Of a stretch of 36,055 nucleotides of DNA, positions 8,259-16,958 are shown in pieces. The position numbers and the translations under genes are program-made. Every line of letters starts with the position of its first letter. The first letter of the stretch is position 1. The stretch is from contig JABEVK010000107.1 in NCBI GenBank assembly GCA_013044245.1, positions 1-36,055 of the forward strand, written 5' to 3'. The notes below the pieces were generated by a model. It was given only the letters and a program-made list of their open reading frames with translations, did not search any database and was not told the origin of the DNA. This DNA comes from Spirochaetales bacterium (GTDB taxonomy: Bacteria > Spirochaetota > Spirochaetia > JABEVK01).

Positions 8259-9118
8259 GTTCAGAAAATTCTGCACTTCCCCGGCGTGCCAAAACCGTTC
8301 AGTTGGGTTGGATCATTTTTGAACTTGTTATGATCCTCTTAGCAATGATTTTTATTTACCCGACAATCTATATTCTCATTAACTCCTTTAAAGGGACGCA
8401 AGAGATCGTTGTCAATCCGATTGGACTCCCACCCCACCCCTCATTTGAAAACTTTATTAGTGTTTTGCAGCGTGAGGGCGCGGGCGGTTATACTTTTCTC
8501 CAGTCCTTGTTAAATACGCTTTTGATAACTGTGATCAGTGTCTCGGGCGTTATATTGATCAGCTCTATGGCGGCCTACGTTTTAGCTCGAACGAAATCAA
8601 AGGCGAGCTGGGTAATCTTTTCAATCTTTGCTTTCTTTACCGTAATTCCTTTTCAGCTCATCATGGTGCCGCTGGTTGTATTGGCGACTGACCTACAATT
8701 TCAAAATATTTGGGGACTTTCGTTGATGTACTGGGGTCTGGGGGCCCCAGCCGCTGTCTTTATGTATCACGGCTTTATCAAATCCATTCCTTATTCGCTA
8801 GAAGAATCGGCTTCGATGGATGGGGCGAGCCACACAAGACTGTTTTTTCAAATTGTCCTTCCCCTGCTTACTCCCATTACTGCCACGATCACGATTCTTG
8901 ACATCTTGTGGGTTTGGAACGACTTTCTCTTACCCTATATTATTTTGAAACAAGGGACATTGGTACTCTTTCAGTTCAATTTCTTCGGTCAGTTTACCCA
9001 AGACTTTGGAGCTTTGACTGCATCCTTGGTGATGTCGGCAACGCCGATTATTATTCTGTATTTTGCGATGCAGAAGTTTATTATCAAGGGGATCTCTGCC
9101 GGGGCGGTTAAGGGGTAG
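8255..9118 (+). CDS. sugar ABC transporter permease, MalG-like
   Basis: 287 residues, a normal length for the MalG/UgpE type. There are six predicted transmembrane helices, with the first at about 20-45. The EAA loop (about 183-206, EESASMDGASHTRLFFQIVLP) lies between helices four and five and contacts the nucleotide-binding subunit in the cytoplasm. A PTIYILINSFKG segment follows the first helix, as usual. The start overlaps the stop of the MalF-like gene (ATGA), so the two permeases are translationally coupled and probably made in equal amounts. A bidirectional-type terminator follows at 9175. Together with the lipoprotein at 5315 this makes a complete importer except for the ATPase. Confidence 0.92.
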   Translation: MSSENSALPRRAKTVQLGWIIFELVMILLAMIFIYPTIYILINSFKGTQEIVVNPIGLPPHPSFENFISVLQREGAGGYTFLQSLLNTLLITVISVSGVILISSMAAYVLARTKSKASWVIFSIFAFFTVIPFQLIMVPLVVLATDLQFQNIWGLSLMYWGLGAPAAVFMYHGFIKSIPYSLEESASMDGASHTRLFFQIVLPLLTPITATITILDILWVWNDFLLPYIILKQGTLVLFQFNFFGQFTQDFGALTASLVMSATPIIILYFAMQKFIIKGISAGAVKG

Positions 9119-9174
9119 GTTAAGGCCTAATCCACGCATTCATTTCCAAACAAATTCCATCCTGTATAAGAAAA

Positions 9175-9204
9175 GAAAGGGGGCTACTTGCCCCCTTTCT
9201 TTTT
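9175..9204. terminator. probably bidirectional intrinsic terminator between convergent operons
   Basis: The perfect ten-base stem GAAAGGGGGC / GCCCCCTTTC (9175-9184 and 9190-9199) has a five-base loop. It is followed by TTTTT on the plus strand and preceded by AAAA, so it can also end minus-strand transcripts. It lies between the end of the permease operon at 9118 and the end of the GH13 gene at 9227. Confidence 0.85.
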
Positions 9205-9226
9205 GCCTAGCCTACCTTCTTTTTAC

Positions 9227-12200
9227 CTACTCTTCAGTTTTCCGTTTGGTACTTTTCTTTGCCTTTGGCATTGGTGACGGCATCACAGTGGACTCTGCCA
9301 AAGAGTCTGTCAAAAGGGTTTCAAGGAGGAACCCTCCATTTTCTGCCTTAAGTTTCCAATCTTCCATCAACTGATATAGAATTTTAATTGCGTCACCGGC
9401 GACATGAAGATCTTTGTTTTCAGCAAAGGTCTCGGTAACAGCAGAGGCAAAGAACCACCAAAGCACGTAATCGAACCCCTCTTTGCTGAACCACGCCTTT
9501 CCATCAAAGTCATGAACACCCATGGCCTGTCGAACTTCCAACAAAGAAACCAGTTTCGTCAGGACTTCGCCTTCTTTTCGCGACGAAAGATCTAAATCTT
9601 TGGCCCAGCCACGAGTTTCGATAAGAATTTTCAGCCATTGTACGGAGTTGTGCGCGTCGACCCAAGGTACTCCTAAATCAAGAAACAAACGCAGTACTTT
9701 TCGGTCTAGGTACCAACTTTCAAAGATTGCCTTGGAATTTGGTTCCACCCCCGAAGCAGAAGCGACTTCAGAAATTCTCGCTAACACCGCTTTGGCCAGA
9801 AATACATAAATTAGCGTGGAAGGTTCCCTTAAACGAGTATCCAACAACCCAGCGGCTTTTGTTAAGGTTTTTTGATCCTGATATAAACTCGCCACACGAC
9901 CAAGGCTGAAACAGCCGTCGATATCGGCTAAGACCTCATGAATCACGGCAGAAGGATCAATCATAGTACCCATGAAATCTCGCACTCTCCAAAAGAAAAA
10001 CGACAGCTTGGCTTGAATATCGTTTCGAAAGGCCTCGTCAAGCGGTCGTTTAGCCAAGGCAACATCCGCTAAAGCGCGAAAAACAGTGGGCTGAAAGACT
10101 TCATAGAACCCCTGATAAACCGTACGATGCGTCATGTCATGAAGAGCCTCAGAAATATCATAGACACCACTACCGTTCAATTCATCACAAAGTCTTCGAA
10201 TCGGGTATGTCTGCGAATCTTGGACTTCTTGAATATTCCAGAAAACCTGGTGTTGGTAGCCCTTCAATTCGATGTAAAGACCAGAGCTCGTGACCGATGA
10301 ACTGGCTCGAATATACCAAAGCCCAGAGGTTTGTTCTTGCAAAAGAACAAACCAAGAGTCTTCGTGATGAAGATGCAAGGCCTCGCCAATCTCCGTCTGT
10401 TTCATACTCTTTGAGCCATCGGGATTTTTTACCGAGTAGCCGGCCGAAGTTTTGATCCAGCCTACGGCTTTTTCATAAGAGTTGTTATACAAAACAAGGG
10501 CGCGTTCATACTCATTGCCGTTAGAATACGCAAAGACATTTTCATTCACGGTACCCTGAGGTGTCCAAAAGTCATAAAGATAAAAGTTCCTTACTTCCGC
10601 AAATAAGTAGCGTTTGTGCATAAGGGGAAAGATTTCGCGTTCATGGCGTTCGATAAGCCCCTGATCCAGCTTTTCATCCCAATAGGCTCGACGATATTCC
10701 ATGCCGTACTTCTCACGGAAGCCCTCTACCTGCCCATGACCAAACATAGGCGTTCCCGGCATTGTAACCATCATCGTGGCTACACCAAAATACTTATCTC
10801 CCGTCCCAAACTGAACTGCAGCAGTTTCTTCATCCGGATTGTTCATAAAATTCACAAACCGTTTCAGAATGTCGGGGTCAAACTCTAGCGTATTCTTGAT
10901 GGTGTAACGATATTTTTCGTTTTCTTCTTTTTTGAACATGTGCATGAAAGCAGAATTGTAGACGCGATGCATTCCCAGGGTTCGCACGAAATACCCTTCC
11001 ATCATCCAAAATGCTTCGGCAAGCAATAAGGTGTCAGGAACTTCTGCGGCAACTCTATCGACGACTTCCCGCCAAAATTCCACCGGCATAGCTTTGTCAA
11101 AAGCATCGCGGTTCAAACCATGCTCGGCTCTCGTGGCAATGTCACCACCAGAACCAGGTTGAGGAAACCACAACCGTTGAATGTGTTTCTTTGCCAGAGT
11201 CATTGCGGCGTCAAAACGAATAATGGGAAAGTTCCGTGCCACATGGAGAACCACTTGAATAATGGCTTCACGCAACTCAGCATTCAAATAATTCAGCTGA
11301 GCCGTATCGTTCCACGGCATCGAAGTTCCATCATTACCATGGTAGATAAACCGCACTCGTCCACTTCGCTTGTCACGGTGCAAAAAGACGACCGCGGCAT
11401 CCGAGCGTTCATAGTAATGGTCCTCAAGTTTTACCTCGAGAGCCGGGTCTTGGCTAAGGTCGGCTCCGTTAAAGGTGTAATTGGGAAATGGGCATTGGTC
11501 GAGCTGAAGAAACCAATCCGGATGTTCCGAAATCCACCGACTGTCCATGGAGGTGTGATTCGGAACCATGTCGCTGGCAAGACGTATACCTCGTTTTCGG
11601 CATTTCTCACGCAAAACACCTACCGCATCCCAACCACCGAGCTCCCCGGCTATGTCATAATCATATAACGAATACGCAGAGGCTTCCGCTTCAGGGTTTC
11701 CGCACATCTGTTTGATTCGCTTCGAGGCCTTCGAGCGTTCCCATAGACCGATCAACCACAGAGCGTTAAACCCTCTTCGCGCGATCAGATCAATTTCTTC
11801 GTCAGGAATCTGATCCAAGGTGCGAATTTCACGCCCATACTGTTTTGATAGCTGATCTAACCAAACCAGGGTACTCTTAGCCAGCAAAATGACGCGAGGC
11901 ATCCACTCCTTGTCCATACTAAAGCGTTCTGGTTCATCATCCAGACCGCCATAACTGAGCGAGGAATCATAGCCTTCAGATTTTAACCCACCGCCTTTCC
12001 AAAAGAGGCGTTCTTCTTCTTTCATGAAGTCGAGCGACCCCAAAAGCTTCATGAGAAACTTTCCTAAAAGCAGACCCCAACGTTCTCGTATATACTGGAG
12101 CTGACCGTATAGCGAAAAAGGAACAGCAACCGCAGGACTCCTGAGCATATCTACCAAAGTTTGGTGGTCGGGTCCGAATGCTGGAAGCCCTGAAAAGAAG

Positions 12201-12841
12201 GTTTTTAGGGCCTCAAGGAACGCGGCATAGGAGCTCGAGGAGCGCAGATCGCGATCATCAAAAAGTTCTAAATACGGACCAAAGGCAGGGTTCGCATTGG
12301 CGAGCCATAGCATAAGGATCTCTTCGAGAATCATTTCGCGATGACTGACCGAACCTGTCTTTCCCGCCAAAAAATCGCTTTCAGAAAGCTTGCCTTGGTA
12401 AACTTCCACATTGGGAAACAGATGTACAAACCGGGCCAGTACTTCATCCGTGGCGTCACGCCCCAAGGACAAGGTAATGGCATCCAAACACCGCACAAAA
12501 ACGTCCTGCCCCATTTCTTCACGGTAAAGTTCAGCGACGTAGTGAAGAATCTCATCTATGAGTCCCATCGCATTCAGCTGCCCCGGAAGAATGGCCTTTT
12601 CGGGACTGCGCGCCAAGTCTTTTTTGTCATTCATGGACTTAGCAAACACTCGCGTTGCTAAGTAGTTGGGAAACACAACGTTACCGGTCAGGGAAAACAA
12701 ACTCTGATCAAAATTGTACAGCTCACGGGCCTGACGCGATATATGAAACTCCATGGTAACGCTTCGGCCAGGAGACCGTCGAGTCTTACCACCTGCGGTC
12801 AACCTCTTCTCAAGGGTGGTCAAACGGATCGTAAACGGCAT
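9227..12841 (-). CDS. very large GH13 alpha-amylase-family enzyme with N- and C-terminal extensions
   Basis: 1204 residues. A mainly helical N-terminal region (about 1-325) of no recognised family precedes the GH13 barrel (about 330-800) and a helical C-terminal region (about 830-1204). Barrel signatures are region I DMVPNH (D424, N428, H429), region II IRFDAA with nucleophile D544, and region III LLAEAFW with acid/base E609. Region IV reads NNPDEE with D670 retained, but Pro669 stands where most family members have His (NHD). The catalytic triad is therefore intact while a substrate-contact residue differs. The enzyme should act on alpha-glucans in the cytoplasm, since no signal peptide is seen. 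AAGGAGG overlapping the malQ stop precedes the ATG with tight spacing; an in-frame ATG at residue 30 is an alternative start. It is the last gene of the run that starts at purL. The exact specificity is unknown. Confidence 0.88.
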   Translation of the reverse strand: MPFTIRLTTLEKRLTAGGKTRRSPGRSVTMEFHISRQARELYNFDQSLFSLTGNVVFPNYLATRVFAKSMNDKKDLARSPEKAILPGQLNAMGLIDEILHYVAELYREEMGQDVFVRCLDAITLSLGRDATDEVLARFVHLFPNVEVYQGKLSESDFLAGKTGSVSHREMILEEILMLWLANANPAFGPYLELFDDRDLRSSSSYAAFLEALKTFFSGLPAFGPDHQTLVDMLRSPAVAVPFSLYGQLQYIRERWGLLLGKFLMKLLGSLDFMKEEERLFWKGGGLKSEGYDSSLSYGGLDDEPERFSMDKEWMPRVILLAKSTLVWLDQLSKQYGREIRTLDQIPDEEIDLIARRGFNALWLIGLWERSKASKRIKQMCGNPEAEASAYSLYDYDIAGELGGWDAVGVLREKCRKRGIRLASDMVPNHTSMDSRWISEHPDWFLQLDQCPFPNYTFNGADLSQDPALEVKLEDHYYERSDAAVVFLHRDKRSGRVRFIYHGNDGTSMPWNDTAQLNYLNAELREAIIQVVLHVARNFPIIRFDAAMTLAKKHIQRLWFPQPGSGGDIATRAEHGLNRDAFDKAMPVEFWREVVDRVAAEVPDTLLLAEAFWMMEGYFVRTLGMHRVYNSAFMHMFKKEENEKYRYTIKNTLEFDPDILKRFVNFMNNPDEETAAVQFGTGDKYFGVATMMVTMPGTPMFGHGQVEGFREKYGMEYRRAYWDEKLDQGLIERHEREIFPLMHKRYLFAEVRNFYLYDFWTPQGTVNENVFAYSNGNEYERALVLYNNSYEKAVGWIKTSAGYSVKNPDGSKSMKQTEIGEALHLHHEDSWFVLLQEQTSGLWYIRASSSVTSSGLYIELKGYQHQVFWNIQEVQDSQTYPIRRLCDELNGSGVYDISEALHDMTHRTVYQGFYEVFQPTVFRALADVALAKRPLDEAFRNDIQAKLSFFFWRVRDFMGTMIDPSAVIHEVLADIDGCFSLGRVASLYQDQKTLTKAAGLLDTRLREPSTLIYVFLAKAVLARISEVASASGVEPNSKAIFESWYLDRKVLRLFLDLGVPWVDAHNSVQWLKILIETRGWAKDLDLSSRKEGEVLTKLVSLLEVRQAMGVHDFDGKAWFSKEGFDYVLWWFFASAVTETFAENKDLHVAGDAIKILYQLMEDWKLKAENGGFLLETLLTDSLAESTVMPSPMPKAKKSTKRKTEE

Positions 12842-12850
12842 AGTGCCTCC

Positions 12851-14791
12851 TTAGATGCCATGCTTTCGGGCCTTGAGAAGACCCTGCATCGTGCTAATAA
12901 ATTGTTGAGATGACAGTAAGTCCTCTAAGGAGGGCTTCATACGGTAAGACCAGTTATTGGAGGATACTGTTCCCGGCACATTAATTCGCTCTTGTGCGGG
13001 GTCCTCTTCAAGAAAGGATGGTTCCAACAAAAACCAATCTTGGAGCGGTACAATGCACAGTCGGGATTGCGTGGTCAGCAGGCCGGCAAAAAACTGACGA
13101 GCCACTTCCGGAGTTATCGCCCCATCGAGGGGGTCAATACCAAGCGCAGAACAGGCGCCGTGCTCGGGCTCTTCTGACCACCATTGCCGCAATGTCGACG
13201 TATCATGAACTGAGGGGGTTGTCACCGATAAGTCGGGGTAGGATTGCACAGGATAATAGGGCTGACCCGGTGCGTCCCAGTTTCTGGCCCACCGTAATAC
13301 TCGTAAGCTCAGAATTCCCAGGTCGCGTAAGGCACCGGGAACGCTGGGGGGAACACTCCCTAAATCTTCGGCGCACACCAGCATATCAGTGGCCTGACGG
13401 AGAACCGCCAGCAACTTTCTGCCTTCGGCATCCCACAACTTAAACGACCCTTCTCGTGCCTCATGAATCAAACGTTCAAAATTCCAACGTTCTTCAGTAG
13501 ACAAGCTTTCGTAGGCCCTGGTGGTGTAATAGTAAGGCGTCGGATAAAAATCGTCATCGATCTTTAAAAGCGTCCTGTTGCGGTACCAGCTGTAGAGCAT
13601 GGCTTTGGCATGCTCAGAAACCGGCAACGCGGCTAAGGCTTTTTCGCCCCCCAGAGTATTTTTGAACCGATACAGGTCCTCTTCGCCCACCTGACGGAGG
13701 GCTAACGAAACCACGGTTTCCGCTTCAACACCCAACCGTTCTCGAACCTCTATCCCAAAGATATGAGGTTCCGATAACCAAACCAAACGCCCCTCATCAA
13801 ACCCGAGGTTTCGCAGTTGTTCACGGCGCAGGGGCTGACTGGGGCGAAAGTACCCCAAGTGACCTGTAAAGTTCTGTTGTGACGAAACCCACAATCTAAA
13901 AAAGCCCAACACGTGATCAATACGGTAGGCATGGTAGAATTTCGCGGCATGAGCCAAGCGCTCTCTCCACCAGGCATAAGAATCGCGACTCATGACTTCC
14001 CAATTGAAGGACGGAAAGCCCCAACTCTGACCATCAGGGTTTTCGCCGTCAGGCGGAGAACCGGCACGCCACGTCAAATCAAAAAGTTCGGGATGCGACC
14101 AAACGTCAGCGCTGTCTTCGTTGAGAAGAATCGGGATATCACCTTTGACTGCCACCCCCTCGAGGTGACAGGCCTGGGTTGCCGCCTGAAATTGCCTTTC
14201 AGCGTGTATTTGCAACCACACATAAAATCCAGCTTCCTCGCTATTCTCTTGAAATAGTCGTTCGAGGTTTCCCGCCGGCTCGCGATGCTCCGGCCAGCTC
14301 TGCCAACCGGCATACAGGTAACGAGCCCTCAAAGCACTAAAAACAACATAGCCCAAACCCCACGAGCGTTCGGCAAGCCATGCCTCTTTTTCTTTCGTCC
14401 AGGATTTTTTTGCCTTAGCCAGCTCATACAATTGCCGCAAAAGAGGCAGTTTCCTTCCCCAAACGACGTCGAGCTGCGCTCGCGGCAAAGGATCCAAATC
14501 CGCTCGGAGTTGATGAATTGCGGCTTTCACCTTGTCAGCTTCGGGAAGATCGGCCAACCTGAGGTACACCGGATGCAGGGCAAACGCACTTAACGCATTA
14601 TAAGGCGACGTGGAAAAACCTGTATCGTTGACAGGAAGAAGTTGGAGTACCTCGAGGCCCGTTTGAGCGGCAAATCGAGCAAAAATCGCCAAGTCGGGAA
14701 ACTCGCCAATCCCCGTACTCTGCTGAGAACGCAAAGCCGCTAAAGGTACGCTAACGCCAGTTAAATAAGCGGACTCGTGGAAAAACTTCAT
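12851..14791 (-). CDS. malQ: 4-alpha-glucanotransferase (amylomaltase, GH77)
   Basis: 646 residues, between the roughly 500-residue Thermus type and the roughly 690-residue E. coli type. It transfers alpha-1,4-glucan segments between maltodextrins in the cytoplasm. GH77 signatures run in order: STSPYNALSAFALHP near the N-terminus, GDIPILLNEDSADVWSHPELFDL, then RIDHVLGFF with nucleophile D292, VCAEDLGSVP with acid/base E475, and SVHDTSTLRQWW with D530. All three catalytic acids are therefore present. GGAGG precedes the ATG by ten bases. It lies 17 bases downstream of the DUF151 nuclease gene and nine bases upstream of the GH13 gene, which it presumably feeds with or receives dextrins from. The importer encoded at 5315-9118 is the likely source of substrate. 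Confidence 0.95.
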   Translation of the reverse strand: MKFFHESAYLTGVSVPLAALRSQQSTGIGEFPDLAIFARFAAQTGLEVLQLLPVNDTGFSTSPYNALSAFALHPVYLRLADLPEADKVKAAIHQLRADLDPLPRAQLDVVWGRKLPLLRQLYELAKAKKSWTKEKEAWLAERSWGLGYVVFSALRARYLYAGWQSWPEHREPAGNLERLFQENSEEAGFYVWLQIHAERQFQAATQACHLEGVAVKGDIPILLNEDSADVWSHPELFDLTWRAGSPPDGENPDGQSWGFPSFNWEVMSRDSYAWWRERLAHAAKFYHAYRIDHVLGFFRLWVSSQQNFTGHLGYFRPSQPLRREQLRNLGFDEGRLVWLSEPHIFGIEVRERLGVEAETVVSLALRQVGEEDLYRFKNTLGGEKALAALPVSEHAKAMLYSWYRNRTLLKIDDDFYPTPYYYTTRAYESLSTEERWNFERLIHEAREGSFKLWDAEGRKLLAVLRQATDMLVCAEDLGSVPPSVPGALRDLGILSLRVLRWARNWDAPGQPYYPVQSYPDLSVTTPSVHDTSTLRQWWSEEPEHGACSALGIDPLDGAITPEVARQFFAGLLTTQSRLCIVPLQDWFLLEPSFLEEDPAQERINVPGTVSSNNWSYRMKPSLEDLLSSQQFISTMQGLLKARKHGI

Positions 14792-14808
14792 GAATCAAAA
14801 ACCTCCGA

Positions 14809-15423
14809 TCAACCGTTATCGAGTGTTTCCCGACGGCGGATCTCATCGCGAACGTGAGCCGCTTCTTCGTAATTTTCTTGCGCTACTAGCGCTTCCAGTT
14901 GTTCTTTAAGCCGAGCCAGAATCTGCTCTGCTTCGGATGCTTCTTCGTCCGAGAGCACTGCTTCTGTTTCATCGGTCGCGTCGATCTCATCAATCTCGCC
15001 GACCGGGGGAGCCGCTTGCTGAAGCTGATCAATGTCGATGCCCGCTTCTTCTACCAGGGCTGATTCGATCCAAATCGAACACGACGCTCGCACCGCCAGA
15101 GCCAAACCATCCGAAGGACGGGCATCGATTTCAACCAGCTTGCCGTCTTGTTTCAGAATCAGATTGGCGTAGTAAGTCCCCTCAGAAAGGGTATGGATCA
15201 CGACACGATCAAGGCTCGTGTCGAGTTCTCTCAGCATATGAAGCATCAAGTCATGGGTGAGCGGCCGGGGAATTTCCACTTCACCCAGCCCCAGCAAGAT
15301 ATTTTGCGCTTCTAGCGGGCCGATAAAAATGGGAACTGCTTTTTCTTCCGTCAAGGGCTTTACCAAAACAGCGTTCCCCTGATCGGTTTTAGCCACTGTC
15401 CAGATTTTGGCTTCAACCAGCAT
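14809..15423 (-). CDS. bifunctional nuclease family protein (DUF151) with C-terminal UVR motif
   Basis: 204 residues. Residues 1 to about 130 form the DUF151/BFN domain, recognisable by PIFIGPLEAQNILLGLG, RPLTHDLMLHML and the late VEIDARPSDGLALAVR motif. An acidic linker rich in Glu and Asp (about 131-165) leads to a UVR-type coiled hairpin (about 168-200; LKEQLEALVAQENYEEAAHVRDEIRRRE contains its core), like the UvrB/UvrC contact motif. BFN proteins were described with RNase and DNase activity, and the UVR motif mediates protein contacts in excision repair and in Clp adaptors. The start overlaps the malic-enzyme stop by one base (TAATG), with AGGGAG upstream, so translation is coupled. Its placement between malate and glucan enzymes is functionally unexplained. 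Confidence 0.9.
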   Translation of the reverse strand: MLVEAKIWTVAKTDQGNAVLVKPLTEEKAVPIFIGPLEAQNILLGLGEVEIPRPLTHDLMLHMLRELDTSLDRVVIHTLSEGTYYANLILKQDGKLVEIDARPSDGLALAVRASCSIWIESALVEEAGIDIDQLQQAAPPVGEIDEIDATDETEAVLSDEEASEAEQILARLKEQLEALVAQENYEEAAHVRDEIRRRETLDNG

Positions 15424-16886
15424 TACAACTCCCTTTTCGCCGAATTCTGCAGGTAGTGAATCAGGGTATCAAAGTCCACATACCCTTTTGCTAGGGCGAT
15501 TTCTCCAAATAGGCGTTTATCGCCCGTTTTCTGCAAGGTTAGAACTTCTTGACACTGTCCGGACGACAGCACACCGAGACGAACCAATCCTTCTCCAATT
15601 TTTTCTTGATAGTGATTAGCAGGCATCTCTTTCACCTCCCAGTGCCTATTGATATTCCTGGAACGCGCCAGCATGGCTTGAATCTTGCGGACAAGATCGG
15701 TGCGCGGTAAGTCGAGTTGGGCAACCCCAGATTTCTGGGCAGCCTGCGCCACAGCCAAGGCAACGGCAAAAACGAGGGAGGGGTGGAAGGGTCGAGGCAC
15801 CACCACACCCTGAGCGCGCTCTTCGGGGGGAACTAACTCGGCGATTGCACGCGCCGCCGCCAATTTCATTTCTTGATTGACTTCGGTGGCCCGCACGTCT
15901 AAAGCACCACGAAAAATCCCCGGAAAAGCCAAAACATTATTGATTTGATTCGGCAAATCCGAGCGCCCGGTGGCTATCACCTTCGCCCCCGCTTTGAGTG
16001 CCTCGCCGGGAAGGATTTCAGGGTCAGGATTGGCCAGAGCAAACACCACGGGCTGGCTGGCCATAAAACCAATCCACTCGGGGCGGAGCACACGAGGAGC
16101 ACTCACACCGATAAACACATCGGCCCCTTTTAAGGCATCGGGTAAAGCGCCTCGAAGACGGCGTGGGTTAGAAACTTGCGCCAGCTCGCGCATCGCCGTA
16201 CTGAAACTTTCTTGAGAATCTTGAATAATGCCGTCTCGATCACAGACGACCACATCGACCACTCCTGCGTTGAGAATCATCCTCGAAATGGCCGTCCCAG
16301 CGGAACCGGCACCGTTGACGACAACACGCAAGGAGGTAAAGGGTTTACCTACGACGGTAGCAGCATTCATGAGCGCAGCCAACACCACCACAGCTGTTCC
16401 ATGCTGATCATCGTGAAACACCGGGATCGAAAGCGAGTCCTGCAAGGCCTTTTCTACGTAAAAACACCGGGGAGCAGAAATATCTTCGAGGTTAATGCCC
16501 CCAAACGATGGCGCCAAGGCCCGCACCACTTGAATGATTTCATCGGGGTCTTGCGTCGACAGAACCAACGGAACGCTGTCGATGCCAGCAAAATCTTTAA
16601 ACAGGAGAGACTTACCCTCCATGACAGGTAAACCGGCCTCGGGACCGATATTTCCCAAGCCCAGCACGGCACTTCCGTCACTGATGACCGCCACCAAGTT
16701 GCCCTTTCCCGTGTAGCGATAAACATCCTCGGGATTTTTCGCTATGGCGCGACAGGGGGCTGCGACGCCAGGCGTATACAGCAACGCCAAATCGTCATTG
16801 CTAGACGCATGACGTTTGGGTACCGTCTCGAGTTTGCCTCGCAATTTTTCATGGAGCTCCAGCGACGCTTGATCAATATCCTGCAT
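15423..16886 (-). CDS. malic enzyme with an added C-terminal MshEN/GspE-N-like module
   Basis: 487 residues, about 80-90 more than common short bacterial malic enzymes. Residues 1 to about 400 are the malic enzyme: catalytic Tyr37 in LLYTPGVA, a [13 protein letters not shown] lysine segment, metal ligands in [23 protein letters not shown], and the Rossmann GAGSAGTA. The enzyme decarboxylates malate to pyruvate, reducing NAD(P). After a linker, residues about 429-480 hold two copies of the short repeat found in the MshEN/GspE N-terminal fold: [12 protein letters not shown]...QEVLTLQ and [12 protein letters not shown]...LIHYLQ. That fold binds cyclic di-GMP in MshE and some PilB proteins. The key Arg of repeat one is Lys here and repeat two has LFG for RLG, so ligand binding is unproven. 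The gene directly follows a diguanylate cyclase gene. No clear ribosome site precedes the ATG. Confidence 0.9.
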   Translation of the reverse strand: MQDIDQASLELHEKLRGKLETVPKRHASSNDDLALLYTPGVAAPCRAIAKNPEDVYRYTGKGNLVAVISDGSAVLGLGNIGPEAGLPVMEGKSLLFKDFAGIDSVPLVLSTQDPDEIIQVVRALAPSFGGINLEDISAPRCFYVEKALQDSLSIPVFHDDQHGTAVVVLAALMNAATVVGKPFTSLRVVVNGAGSAGTAISRMILNAGVVDVVVCDRDGIIQDSQESFSTAMRELAQVSNPRRLRGALPDALKGADVFIGVSAPRVLRPEWIGFMASQPVVFALANPDPEILPGEALKAGAKVIATGRSDLPNQINNVLAFPGIFRGALDVRATEVNQEMKLAAARAIAELVPPEERAQGVVVPRPFHPSLVFAVALAVAQAAQKSGVAQLDLPRTDLVRKIQAMLARSRNINRHWEVKEMPANHYQEKIGEGLVRLGVLSSGQCQEVLTLQKTGDKRLFGEIALAKGYVDFDTLIHYLQNSAKREL

Positions 16887-16958
16887 AAGGACAGTTTAGG
16901 AGAAAATTCGGCAAACTACAAGCTGAAAATCTTTGGGTTTGGTGCCAAGACCGAATGT

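Noticed and set aside
11120-11668. Long plus-strand open frame inside the GH13 gene
   Set aside because: It is antisense to the GH13 catalytic motifs, has no ribosome site and no protein-like domain; it is a shadow of the real gene.
14937-16215. Several plus-strand frames of 80-150 codons opposite the nuclease and malic enzyme genes
   Set aside because: They are antisense to well-conserved genes and rich in Arg, Ser and Pro, as expected from reading G+C-rich codons backwards.
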